Source of the DNA: Archangium sp.
GTDB taxonomy: Bacteria > Myxococcota > Myxococcia > Myxococcales > Myxococcaceae
Direction: 5' to 3'
NCBI GenBank assembly: GCA_016792935.1
Contig: JAEUJS010000168.1
Coordinates: forward strand, 1 to 35,124
Length of the DNA: 35,124 nucleotides
The notes beneath the pieces are model-generated. The model was given only the letters and a program-made list of their open reading frames with translations, was not told where the DNA came from and did not search any database. Both the position numbers and the translations under genes were made by a program. Of this stretch, positions 14,742-22,402 are shown one piece after another; within the stretch, counting starts at the first letter, position 1, and each line of letters opens with the position of its first letter.

Positions 14742-15821
14742 ATGGCGCGCGGCTCCCTGGTGACCGAGAAAGAAATGCCCGCCGTCGGTCACCCGACCGA
14801 GGACGAATTGCTCGCGCTGTCCGACGGCGTGGCGAAGCCGGCGGAACGCGAGCGGCTCGTCGCGCACCTCGATGGCTGTACCTCATGTCGCGCGTTGCTC
14901 GCCGAGTTCACGTCCTCGAGCAGCGCGAGTCGTTCGAGCGACCCGCTCATCGGCAGCATGGTCGGCGGCTACCTCGTCGAGTCCTACGTCTCGAAGGGAG
15001 CGATGGGCGCGGTGTACGTGGCGCGCGCTCCGAATGCGCAGCGGCCGGTGGCGCTGAAGCTCGCGTTGCCCTCACGCGACGCGCGCGTGCGCATGCGGGC
15101 CGAAGCGCGAGCCCTCGCAGCGCTCTCTCATCCGAACGTGGTCGGCGTGTTTGGTTTTGGCGAGCTGTCCGATGGGCGACCGTGGATCGCGATGGAGTAC
15201 CTCGAAGGTGAGACATTGAACGTGCGCTTGAGCCGCAAGACGCCGGGCTTGCGGCTCGCGCTGGAATGGATGGACTCGCTCCTCGGCGGCCTCTCGGCGT
15301 GTCACGAGAAGCAGGTCATTCACCGCGACCTGAAACCGTCGAACGTGTTGCTGGTGGACGGCGAAGTGAAGCTCATCGACTTCGGCCTCGCGCGGCAGGA
15401 CGAGGCGACCGCCATCACCAATCCCGAGTCGGTGATGGGGAGCGTGGGCTTTCTCGCGCCCGAGCTCCTCGAGGGAACACAGGCGTCCGCTGCGTCAGAT
15501 CTCTACGCCGTCGGCTGCATCGCATGGCAGGTGCTGACTGGCACGCCGGTGTTCAAGACTGCGGGGCAGTCTCCGCTGCGGGTGATGCGCGCGCACCTCG
15601 AGAAGCCCGCGCCGAAGTTGCGCGAGGTGCTCGATGACGCCTCTCCCGAGCTCGAAGCGTGGCTCGCCGGATTGCTCGAGCGTGACCCGAAGAAACGTTC
15701 GTCGATGAAGAAGGCGCGCCGGGAGCTCGAGATCGCGCGGCACGCGTTGGAAGCCACGGTCATCGATCGCGCTCCGGTTGGCCGGCCGACGCGAAAAGAT
15801 CGGCCGAAGCTGAAGCGCTGA
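14742..15821 (+). CDS. Hanks-type Ser/Thr protein kinase with N-terminal anti-sigma-like zinc-finger motif
   Basis: 359 residues from ATG 14742 (an in-frame ATG at 14775 is possible). Residues 17-56 (HPTEDELLALSDGVAKP, then H42-x3-C46-x2-C49) match the zinc-binding anti-sigma / putative zinc-finger motif. The kinase domain spans about 75-330: Gly-rich loop SKGAMGAVYVA, Lys106, HRDLKPSN with catalytic Asp196, DFG at 213-215, APE at 239-241, and the late Arg in a KKRSS segment. No membrane segment follows, so it is soluble. The stop codon abuts the stop of the convergent sigma-factor gene with no gap. Context suggests it signals in the same pathway as that sigma factor, perhaps contacting it through the zinc finger (inference). 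Confidence 0.92.
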   Translation: MARGSLVTEKEMPAVGHPTEDELLALSDGVAKPAERERLVAHLDGCTSCRALLAEFTSSSSASRSSDPLIGSMVGGYLVESYVSKGAMGAVYVARAPNAQRPVALKLALPSRDARVRMRAEARALAALSHPNVVGVFGFGELSDGRPWIAMEYLEGETLNVRLSRKTPGLRLALEWMDSLLGGLSACHEKQVIHRDLKPSNVLLVDGEVKLIDFGLARQDEATAITNPESVMGSVGFLAPELLEGTQASAASDLYAVGCIAWQVLTGTPVFKTAGQSPLRVMRAHLEKPAPKLREVLDDASPELEAWLAGLLERDPKKRSSMKKARRELEIARHALEATVIDRAPVGRPTRKDRPKLKR

Positions 15822-16604
15822 TCACTTCTCTTCGCCCAGCACGCGCTGCAGGTGCATCACGAAGCTGCCTTCGAACAGCCGCGACAGGCTGTCGAACTCG
15901 CTCTTCGAAATCTCGTCGGCTTCCAGCTCGAGGTGAAACCGCGCGACGAGCTGTTGGTGACACCGCTCGAGCGTGCGCATCGCGGTCGTGCGATGGAGCC
16001 CGAAGATGCGCGCCACCTCTTCGAAGCTGAGGCCGTTCACGAAGCGCAGCCGCAACATGGTGCGCTCGTCGGCGGTGAAGGCTTTCAACGCGCGCTCGAG
16101 GGCGGAGATGAGCACCGCGGAGCGCTTGCGATCGATCGCGCGCAGCTCGGGTGACGCGGTGCTCGAGACCAGCGCGAGCACTTCATCGCCCGCATCGTCG
16201 TCGGCTTCCTGGTCGCGCTTCGCGCGCGTCGCGTGGCTCAACGTCGTCAACGCCACCGCGCGCAGCCACACCGAGAGCGCGCCTCGACCGCTGTACGTCT
16301 CGAGCCGCGGCGGAGGCCCTACCAGCACCCGCGCGCGCACGAGCTGCACGAGGTCGTCCAGGTCCAACCGCGCGCGCTTCACGCGCTGACACACCGCGAT
16401 GATGCGACGGTCGAGTTCCTGGAGCGCAGCGCTCTGATGCAGCAGCGCGGCGTGCGCGAGCAACAAGTCGGGACCGTTCAGCTCCTCGAGTCCTGTGAGG
16501 CTCGTCACGCCGCGCTTCGAGAAGACGGAGACCGCGTCGGCCAGTCGCAACTTCACGACGGGCAACCCGAGGAGCAGCTCGGCGACGCGGTCTTCGAAAC
16601 GCAC
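15822..16604 (-). CDS. Sigma-70 family (ECF-like) RNA polymerase sigma factor
   Basis: 260 residues from GTG 16604, supported by AAGGAG eight bases upstream. The region-2-like part has LDLDDLVQLVRARVL, then YSGRGALSVWLRAVALTTLSHATRAKRD (the core-binding / -10 recognition helix pattern, W-L-R-x-V-A). Region 4 is FTADERTMLRLRFVNGLSFEEVARIFGLHRTTAMRTLERCHQQL, a clear helix-turn-helix. Residues 1-90 and the tail after region 4 (EADEISKSEFDSLSRLFEGSFV) are lineage-specific extensions. It lies 21 bases downstream of the peptidoglycan-binding gene and is presumably co-transcribed with it, and it converges on a zinc-finger kinase. It likely recognises the promoter-like elements at 14680 and 17105 (inference). 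Confidence 0.88.
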   Translation of the reverse strand: MRFEDRVAELLLGLPVVKLRLADAVSVFSKRGVTSLTGLEELNGPDLLLAHAALLHQSAALQELDRRIIAVCQRVKRARLDLDDLVQLVRARVLVGPPPRLETYSGRGALSVWLRAVALTTLSHATRAKRDQEADDDAGDEVLALVSSTASPELRAIDRKRSAVLISALERALKAFTADERTMLRLRFVNGLSFEEVARIFGLHRTTAMRTLERCHQQLVARFHLELEADEISKSEFDSLSRLFEGSFVMHLQRVLGEEK

Positions 16605-16625
16605 TGCTCAGCTCCTTGGTGAGAC

Positions 16626-17057
16626 TCAGAACGCCGAGTTGTTCTTCTTGTGGTCGAGGAACTTGTCGACGAACGAACCGTCGATTTCGTGCCGGGGCGC
16701 AACAATGCGTTTCAGCATGTCTTTGTCGAGCGCCATGTGCGTGAGCGGACCCACGATGCCGTCCGCCTTCAAGCCGCGGTCCTCCTGGTACTGGCGCACG
16801 GCGGCTTCGGTCTCCGGGCCGAACTTGCCGTCGACCTCGACCTCGTAGCCGAGCGCCTTGAGCTGCTTCTGCAGCTTCTCGACCTCGGGTCCGCTCGCGC
16901 CGCGGCTGAGCTGCTTGGCGCCTTCCGAGCCGGGTGTGCTGATCGAGATGGGGCGTCCGGGGAGCTTCTGGGGCGGCTTCGGCAACTCCGGGCGCGGCTT
17001 CGTCGGACGGGGCAGCCTGGGGAACGGGGTCTTGTTGATGAGCGAGTTGATGGTCAT
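16626..17057 (-). CDS. Peptidoglycan-binding (PG_binding_1) domain protein lacking a signal peptide
   Basis: 143 residues. The N-terminal 50 residues are Pro/Lys/Arg-rich and look disordered (PFPRLPRPTKPRPELPKPP), with no Sec leader. Residues 54-108 form one PG_binding_1 domain: RGASGPEVEKLQKQLKALGYEV, DGKFGPETEAAVRQYQEDRGLKADGIVGPLT. The last 35 residues are polar and end HKKNNSAF. PG_binding_1 modules bind glycan or peptide of the wall, so this protein must meet peptidoglycan either after non-classical export or as a cargo. The PRLP motif recurs in the small protein at 21089-21358. It is the first gene of a likely two-gene unit with the sigma factor. The start is supported by GGAG nearby on the minus strand. 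Confidence 0.88.
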   Translation of the reverse strand: MTINSLINKTPFPRLPRPTKPRPELPKPPQKLPGRPISISTPGSEGAKQLSRGASGPEVEKLQKQLKALGYEVEVDGKFGPETEAAVRQYQEDRGLKADGIVGPLTHMALDKDMLKRIVAPRHEIDGSFVDKFLDHKKNNSAF

Positions 17058-17104
17058 GGCGGGCTCCAGAGTGCTTCGAGTTGGGGTGAGTGAATCGCTT
17101 CGAA

Positions 17105-17140
17105 AAGAGGAGCCACTCAGCGCCGAAAAGCGTGCGGGCG
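17105..17140. promoter_or_regulatory. Shared 36-bp upstream element, copy 2
   Basis: Same architecture as copy 1 at 14680-14715: GGAGCC (17109-17114), 16 bases, CGTGCGGGCG (17131-17140) on the plus strand. It sits between the divergent peptidoglycan-binding/sigma unit (start 17057) and a kinase gene (start 17224). It may drive the kinase, the sigma unit (autoregulation) or both. Confidence 0.65.
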
Positions 17141-17223
17141 AATTTCACCGGGCATTTCCGAGCGACCAGCGAGCGCAGGGAACCAGTACACTCGTGATTT
17201 CCGTGGGGACGACCGAGCCGACG

Positions 17224-18180
17224 ATGACTCAGTGCGTCTGTGGTGCGCTCGCTGCGCAAGGCGCGGCGAAGTGCGACGTCTGCGGGCGTGACTTGACGCG
17301 CAGCGCGCCGCATCGCTCCGTGGTGCTCGCGGGAAAGTGGCGCATCGAACGTACGCTCGGCCACGGCGGCATGGGCGTGGTCTACCTCGCGACCGACGTG
17401 GCGCTCGGGCGACGCGTGGCGCTCAAGCGGCTGCACCCGCACTTCGCGAAAGACGAGCAGGCGGTGAAGCGGCTTCTTCGTGAAGCGCGCGTGTTGGCGC
17501 GACTCGACCACCCCAACCTCGTTCCGATTCACGCGGTCGAGGTCGAAGACGGCGTGCCGATGCTGGCGATGAAGTTCGTCGAGGGTCAGACGCTGGGAGC
17601 GCTCCTCGCCGAGCGCGGCAAGTTGAGCGTGAAGGAACTGGTGCCGCTCACGAAGCAGCTCTGCGATGGCTGCAGCTTTCTGCACCGCCAGGGCTTCGTG
17701 CACCGCGACCTGAAGCCATCGAACGTGTTGGTGCAGCCCGATGGCCGCGTGGTGTTGCTCGACTTCGGGCTCGCGCGGCCGGTGAAAGGCGGAGCGCAGC
17801 TGACGGACCCGGGCGCCATCGTCGGCTCTGCTCCGTACATGTCTCCGGAGCAGGTCGAGTCGCAGCCGGTGGACCAGCGCAGCGACTTGTTCTCGCTGTG
17901 CACGTTGTTGTGGGAAGCGCTCGCCGGTCAGCGCGCGTACCCGGGCTCGGCGCCGCTCTCGATGGTGGCGCGCTTGAAGGGGCCTCCAAAGCTGGTGTCC
18001 GAGGTCGAGCCCACCGTGCCGGTCGCGCTCGCGCAGGTCATCAACCGCGGGCTCGCGCGAAATCCGGCCGAGCGCTTCGACGACTTCGAGGCGTTCGCGA
18101 AGGAGTTCGCGGCCGCAGCGCGCGTGGAGAGCGAGAACACGCAGGACGACACGACCAGCACCGGGCCGCTCGCGAGATGA
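17224..18180 (+). CDS. Hanks-type Ser/Thr protein kinase with N-terminal zinc ribbon
   Basis: 318 residues from ATG 17224. A GTG at 17203 or 17194 would add seven or ten residues. Cys4, Cys6, Cys17 and Cys20 (CVCG, CDVCG) make a compact zinc ribbon. The kinase domain occupies about 38-298: GHGGMGVVYLA loop, Lys68, HRDLKPSN with Asp162, DFG 180-182, a 26-residue activation segment to SPE (207-209), and DLFSLCTLLWEAL. There is no membrane helix or sensor domain, only a short acidic/Thr tail (ENTQDDTTSTG) that could be an autophosphorylation site. It lies divergent from the peptidoglycan-binding/sigma unit. All catalytic residues are present. Confidence 0.93.
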   Translation: MTQCVCGALAAQGAAKCDVCGRDLTRSAPHRSVVLAGKWRIERTLGHGGMGVVYLATDVALGRRVALKRLHPHFAKDEQAVKRLLREARVLARLDHPNLVPIHAVEVEDGVPMLAMKFVEGQTLGALLAERGKLSVKELVPLTKQLCDGCSFLHRQGFVHRDLKPSNVLVQPDGRVVLLDFGLARPVKGGAQLTDPGAIVGSAPYMSPEQVESQPVDQRSDLFSLCTLLWEALAGQRAYPGSAPLSMVARLKGPPKLVSEVEPTVPVALAQVINRGLARNPAERFDDFEAFAKEFAAAARVESENTQDDTTSTGPLAR

Positions 18181-18314
18181 GCGCGCTCAAAGAACACGGT
18201 GAGGGGCCGCGTCGAGCTGAGAGCGCTCATCTCGCGAGCAGTCGAGCAGTCGTGGCGTCCGCGTTCTCTGCGCGCGCTCATCTCGCGTTCAGTCGAGTGG
18301 TCGTGGCGTCCCCG
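18169..18314. repeat. Inverted and tandem repeat cluster between two kinase genes
   Basis: A 16-base arm CTCGCGAGATGAGCGC (18169-18184, covering the upstream kinase stop) is perfectly complementary to 18223-18238. The second arm begins a 41-bp unit (18223-18263) repeated in direct orientation at 18274-18314 with about five mismatches (period 51). Copy 2 runs almost straight into a palindromic element (18316). The cluster fills most of the 172-base intergenic space. Possible roles are transcript-end hairpin or regulation of the next kinase. Confidence 0.8.
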
Positions 18315-18315
18315 A

Positions 18316-18342
18316 CCCTCTCCCCGCTTTGCAGGGAGAGGG
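18316..18342. repeat. Palindromic repeat element copy 5, adjacent to a kinase start
   Basis: CCCTCTCCC (18316-18324) and GGGAGAGGG (18334-18342) flank a 9-base loop. The right arm continues into GGAG just before ATG 18353, so the element may supply the ribosome-binding site of the kinase or hide it in the hairpin. Confidence 0.85.
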
Positions 18343-18352
18343 AGTACGTCAG

Positions 18353-21088
18353 ATGAGCGGGTGCGCGTCCGACGCTGCGCTGACCGCGTTGCTCGAGGGC
18401 AAGCTCCCCGCGAGCGAGGCGATTGCGCTGCGCGAGCACACGCTCGAGTGCCCGACCTGTGGGCCGCGACTCGATGCGCTCGAGAGCGCGGGCCCTTCAC
18501 AGCGCGAACGGCTCGGACGCTACGTGCTGCTCGGCGTGCTGGGCGAGGGCGGCATGGGCCGTGTGTTGCGCGCGTACGACCCACAGCTCGATCGCCGATG
18601 CGCGTTGAAGCTGGTGAAGGCCGAGCGCGCGAGCCCCGAGGCAGCAGCGCGTCTGGTGCGTGAAGCGCAGGCGATGGCCAAGCTGCAGCACCCCAACATC
18701 GTCACGGTGTTCGACGCGGGAGAGAACGACGGCGAGGTGTTCGTCGCGATGGAGCTCGTCGAGGGCCCGTCGTTCGCCGATTGGCTGAAGAGCGCGCGGC
18801 CGTGGCGAGAAGTGGTGGAGCGATTCTGTGAGGCAGGTCTCGGGCTGCAGGCCGCGCACGACGCTGGGCTCGTGCATCGCGACTTCAAGCCCGCCAACGT
18901 GTTGCTGCGCGATGGCGTCGCGAAGGTGACCGACTTTGGTCTCGCGCGCGGCGCGGCGCGGGATGTGCTCCCTCACCCTGAACCCTCTCCCCGAGGGAGA
19001 GGGGACGTCACTTTGCCCGGCCTGGTGATGGGCACGCCGGCGTACATGGCGCCGGAGCAGCGCCGCGGTGAAGCCGACGCGCGAACGGACCAATACGCGT
19101 TCGGCGTCTCGCTCTTCGAAGCGCTGCACGGCCGCAAGCCCAACGACTCCGCGACTGCGACGGACCGTCAGCCACCACGCTGGCTCGACGCCATCTGCCG
19201 TCGCCTGCTCGAAGAAGAACCCTCACGGCGATTCCCCTCGATGCGCGCGGTGGTCGATGCGCTCCGCGGCGGCGTGACGCGCCGACAGAATCGAATTCGC
19301 GGCGCCTTGGTGTTGAGCGTCGCCACGCTGCTCGTCGGCGCGCTGGTCTTCGAGCGCTCGAATCGAACCAGTCAGTGCGAAGGCGCCGCTTCACAGCTCG
19401 ACGCTCGCTGGAACTCGACTGCGCGGGCGGCGCTTCAGGGCCACTTCGCCGCGGCACCCTGGGCTCGAGAGGAAGGCGTGCGCTTCGAGCACCGGCTCGA
19501 CGCGTGGGCGCAGCGTTGGGCCGGCGCGCGAACGGGAGCGTGTATCGCCAGCCGCATTCGCGGAGAGCTGTCTGATCAGCTCTACGGCCTCGAGAGCCTG
19601 TGCCTCGAGCGCCGGCTCGGTCAGTTCGAGGCGATTCAACACGCGGCACTCAGCGTGACGTTCTCCGAGCCGAAGAAGACGCTCGAGCGGCTCGCGGCGT
19701 TGACCTCGGAGCTGCCCGACCTCGACGACTGCGCCGACGCTGACGCTTTGCTCCGGCAAACCGGCTTCGAGACCGAAGTCGAGCAGCGCGCTGCGCTCCC
19801 GCATCGGGCCCGGCTCGACGAGGCGCTCTCGCTGTCGGCCTCGGGCCTCGACGCGAAAGGGTTGGCGCTCGCGAACGAGGTCGCCACGCAGGTGACCGAC
19901 AGCAAGAACCTAGCGCTGCGCGCCGAGACGATGTGGGTGCAGGGGCAGCTCGAGCTGCGCGCCGGCACGAATGCGCGCGCGAAGGTGTTGCTGCTCGACG
20001 CGTGGAAGCTCGCCATCGTCGCTCACGCCGACGACGTCGCGTTGCGCGCGTGGCTCGATCTCATTCCGCTGGTGGCCGTCGACGTCGTGTCGCTCGAGCT
20101 CGTGAAGTCCGTCGCCGACGCGAGCATGGATCGCGTGGGTCGCACTCCGGCGCGCGAAGCCGCGGTGCTCTACCGCAGCGGTCGCGCGCGGTTTCTGCTC
20201 GGTGACTACGAGGGCGCGGCGCGTGACTTCTCGCGCTCGTGGGAGCTGCGCAAGACGGCGCTCGGCCCCGACGAGCTCGACACGCTGAACACCGCGACCA
20301 ACGTGGCGGCGTCGCTGGTGCGCATCGGCCGTTCCGAAGAGGCCATCGAGATTCAGCGGCAGGTCTACGAGGCGATGAAGTCGGTGCACGGCCCGGAGTC
20401 CGTGCTGACGCTCGAGGCGCGCAGTGACTACGCGTCGCAGCTCGTCGCCGCGCGGCGCGACGCCGAAGCACAGCCGCTGCTCGAGGAAGCGCTGCGGAGG
20501 CTCGACGCCGATCGCGCCGCCGACTCGCTGACGCTGTATTCCATCATCGACAACCTCGCGTTCTCGACGATGCGGCTGGGCGACCTTCCCCGCGCGCGCT
20601 CTCTGCGAGACCGACTGGTGACGCTGACGTCGGAGCACTTCGGCCCGGGCACGTACCTCGCCGACGCGTACATGTGGCGTGCGGAGCTCGATCTCCACGA
20701 CGGTCGCATCGCCGATGCACTCGCCGACGCGCGCGCGGCGGCCGATGGGCTGCGCGCGGTCGCGAAGGACCACGACGAGCTCGGTTGGGCCCTCAGCTAC
20801 CTCGCCGAAGCTGCCGCGCTCAGCGGCGACCTCCTCACCGCCCGAAAGGCGCTCGACGAAGCGGTGCCGTTGCTCGGCAAAGAGCTCGACGAGATGGGCG
20901 CGCAGGTTCGCCTGACGCAGGCGTGCGTGTTGCGGCCCTCACCGGCGGCAGCGGAGGCTGCGCGTGCTGCCGTGGAGTGGATGGAGAAGCAGCCTCACTA
21001 CGACTTCGAGCTCGCGCTCGCGCGACGGAGGCTGGAAGCGGCGCAGCGCCCCTGGGTGAAGGGGCAACCGCTGCCGTGCTCGTGGTGA
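18353..21088 (+). CDS. Membrane Ser/Thr protein kinase with TPR-like C-terminal domain; activation loop carries a repeat-derived insert
   Basis: 911 residues from ATG 18353. H29-x3-C33-x2-C36 (EHTLECPTC) is an anti-sigma-like zinc-finger motif. The kinase domain spans about 57-305: GEGGMGRVLRA, Lys86, HRDFKPAN with Asp177, DFG 194-196, APE 233-235. Between DFG and APE lie about 38 residues instead of about 24 to 26 in its two neighbours. The surplus, about 205-219 (LPHPEPSPRGRG), is the translation of palindromic element copy 6. One membrane helix (317-333, GALVLSVATLLVGALVF) follows. The outer region, about 340-911, is helical with tetratricopeptide-like repeats (ALYRSGRARFLLGDYEGAARDF, NTATNVAASLVRIGRSEEAIEIQRQ). 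This is a common Myxococcota receptor-kinase layout. Its stop is back to back with that of the next convergent gene. Confidence 0.93.
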   Translation: MSGCASDAALTALLEGKLPASEAIALREHTLECPTCGPRLDALESAGPSQRERLGRYVLLGVLGEGGMGRVLRAYDPQLDRRCALKLVKAERASPEAAARLVREAQAMAKLQHPNIVTVFDAGENDGEVFVAMELVEGPSFADWLKSARPWREVVERFCEAGLGLQAAHDAGLVHRDFKPANVLLRDGVAKVTDFGLARGAARDVLPHPEPSPRGRGDVTLPGLVMGTPAYMAPEQRRGEADARTDQYAFGVSLFEALHGRKPNDSATATDRQPPRWLDAICRRLLEEEPSRRFPSMRAVVDALRGGVTRRQNRIRGALVLSVATLLVGALVFERSNRTSQCEGAASQLDARWNSTARAALQGHFAAAPWAREEGVRFEHRLDAWAQRWAGARTGACIASRIRGELSDQLYGLESLCLERRLGQFEAIQHAALSVTFSEPKKTLERLAALTSELPDLDDCADADALLRQTGFETEVEQRAALPHRARLDEALSLSASGLDAKGLALANEVATQVTDSKNLALRAETMWVQGQLELRAGTNARAKVLLLDAWKLAIVAHADDVALRAWLDLIPLVAVDVVSLELVKSVADASMDRVGRTPAREAAVLYRSGRARFLLGDYEGAARDFSRSWELRKTALGPDELDTLNTATNVAASLVRIGRSEEAIEIQRQVYEAMKSVHGPESVLTLEARSDYASQLVAARRDAEAQPLLEEALRRLDADRAADSLTLYSIIDNLAFSTMRLGDLPRARSLRDRLVTLTSEHFGPGTYLADAYMWRAELDLHDGRIADALADARAAADGLRAVAKDHDELGWALSYLAEAAALSGDLLTARKALDEAVPLLGKELDEMGAQVRLTQACVLRPSPAAAEAARAAVEWMEKQPHYDFELALARRRLEAAQRPWVKGQPLPCSW
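18967..19004. repeat. Palindromic repeat element copy 6, inside a kinase activation loop
   Basis: The left end GCTCCCTCACCC (18967-18978) is identical to the end of copy 2. The core CCCTCTCCC (18983-18991) / GGGAGAGGG (18995-19003) is a perfect 9-bp stem. It is translated in frame, with no stop, between the DFG and APE motifs of the kinase at 18353-21088. Confidence 0.92.
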
Positions 21089-21358
21089 TCAGCGCTCCCG
21101 CTTGTCGAAGCGGTCGGGCAACTTCGGGAGACGCGGACGGGGCTTCAAGTCGGGCGTGTCGAGGTCGGGCGCCTTGAGGTCGAAGCAGTCTTCCTTGCCG
21201 ATGGGCCCGCCCTTCTTCTCTTCGCGGCCCTGCGGCTTGTCGAGGTCGAGGCGCTGCCGCGGAGTCTGGTCGGTGATTTTCCCGCCCGGGCCACCCTTGA
21301 ACTCAGGCGACGGCTTCGGCTGGGAAGGACGGGGGTTGATCGAGATCGGGTTCGCCAT
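21089..21358 (-). CDS. Small Pro/Lys/Asp-rich protein without signal peptide
   Basis: 89 residues from ATG 21358 (MANPISINPRPSQPKPS), preceded on the minus strand by a TCCTCC-like stretch rather than a good ribosome-binding site. Composition is dominated by Pro, Lys, Asp and Gly, with a repeat-like C-terminus (LKAPDLDTPDLKPRPRLPKLPDRF) and one Cys. It is probably disordered. The PRLP motif and the leaderless, Pro-rich start resemble the peptidoglycan-binding protein at 16626-17057 and, more weakly, the protein at 13153-14676. All three neighbour Ser/Thr kinases. The stop abuts the kinase stop inside TGATCA. Function unknown; a role as kinase substrate or exported small protein is speculation. 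Confidence 0.6.
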   Translation of the reverse strand: MANPISINPRPSQPKPSPEFKGGPGGKITDQTPRQRLDLDKPQGREEKKGGPIGKEDCFDLKAPDLDTPDLKPRPRLPKLPDRFDKRER

Positions 21359-21437
21359 GGAGGAAGTATCAGCCGGCGAGAGCGAGAGTTGCGTGTCTTG
21401 ACGCGGCAAAAATGATCGAAACGACCTGTCTCGCAAT

Positions 21438-22340
21438 TCAGGCCTGTGCGGCCGTCTCCGTGAGCTTCCACACCTTCTCGGCGAGCTCGGCGTCGACGCC
21501 TTCTTTGCTCGCGTCGACGACGTGGCAGTCCGCGAGGTAGGCGCCCGACTTCCCCTTCAATTCCGGAGCGGTCGCCGCGAACACGCTGGTCGCCGCGCCC
21601 TGCGGAATGCTCTTCATGAAGAGCCCGCCGATGACGCGGAAGATGGTTCCGCTCAAGCCCATGCTGCGCGTGAGGTTGGTCTTGATGACGCCCGGGTGCA
21701 GCGAGAACGCCTCGACGCCCTTCGGCAATCGCTTCGCGAGCGCCTTCACGAACAACACGTTCGCCAGCTTCGAGTCACCGTACGCGCCGAACGGCGAATA
21801 GTCGGTCGGGAGTTTCTGCAGCGCGCTCACCAGCCGCTGGCCGTTGCCGCGTTTGTGCAGGTCGCTCGACACCGTGACGATGCGCGCCTCTCCTGCCTTC
21901 TCGAGCGCGGGGAGCAGGCCGGTGGTGAGCACGAAGTGACCGATGTGATTGGTGCCGACTTGCAGCTCGAAGCCCTGCGGCGTCGTGCCCTGCGGCGTGG
22001 CCATGATGCCCGCGTTGTTCACCAGCAGATGAATCGCGCGGCCGCTGTCGAGCCACTTCTTCACGAACGCGCGCACGGAGTTCAGGTCGCCGAGGTCGAG
22101 CGCCTCGACGGTGAACGTACCCGCGGTGGCCGGGAGTGACGCCTTCAGCTGCGCAGCGAGCTCTTCGCCCGCTTTCACGCTGCGCACCGCGAACACCACG
22201 TTCGCTCCGGCGAGCGCCAACACGCGCGCGGTCTCGGTGCCGATGCCCGAGGTCGCGCCGGTGACGATGGCCGTTTTTCCGGCGAGGGACTGCCCTTGCA
22301 ACGCCTGCTCCGCGGTCGACTTCGAGCCCAGTGTGGTCAT
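21438..22340 (-). CDS. Short-chain dehydrogenase/reductase, retinol-dehydrogenase-like
   Basis: 300 residues. Classical SDR features are TGATSGIG (27-34) for NAD(P) binding, DLGDLNSVRAF, NNAG (108-111), VTVSSDLHKRG (catalytic Ser region) and YGDSK with Tyr187 and Lys191. The following HPGVIKTNLTR is typical of the WWOX/retinol dehydrogenase-like group. A basic residue after the first strand (AVRSVKAGEE) suggests NADP(H). The substrate cannot be inferred. It is divergent from the EVE-protein gene, with 62 bases between starts, and tail-adjacent to the small Pro-rich gene. Confidence 0.95.
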   Translation of the reverse strand: MTTLGSKSTAEQALQGQSLAGKTAIVTGATSGIGTETARVLALAGANVVFAVRSVKAGEELAAQLKASLPATAGTFTVEALDLGDLNSVRAFVKKWLDSGRAIHLLVNNAGIMATPQGTTPQGFELQVGTNHIGHFVLTTGLLPALEKAGEARIVTVSSDLHKRGNGQRLVSALQKLPTDYSPFGAYGDSKLANVLFVKALAKRLPKGVEAFSLHPGVIKTNLTRSMGLSGTIFRVIGGLFMKSIPQGAATSVFAATAPELKGKSGAYLADCHVVDASKEGVDAELAEKVWKLTETAAQA

Positions 22341-22402
22341 GCGGGTGATGGTGCGCTCGCCGCGCTGCCCTCACCATGAAGAAGTGTGTAGACCGCGCTG
22401 AC

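Noticed and set aside
21359..21437. A possible third copy of the 36-bp kinase element upstream of the small Pro-rich gene
   Set aside because: Aligned by hand: scattered short matches but box spacing differs by about nine bases, so it is not the same element.
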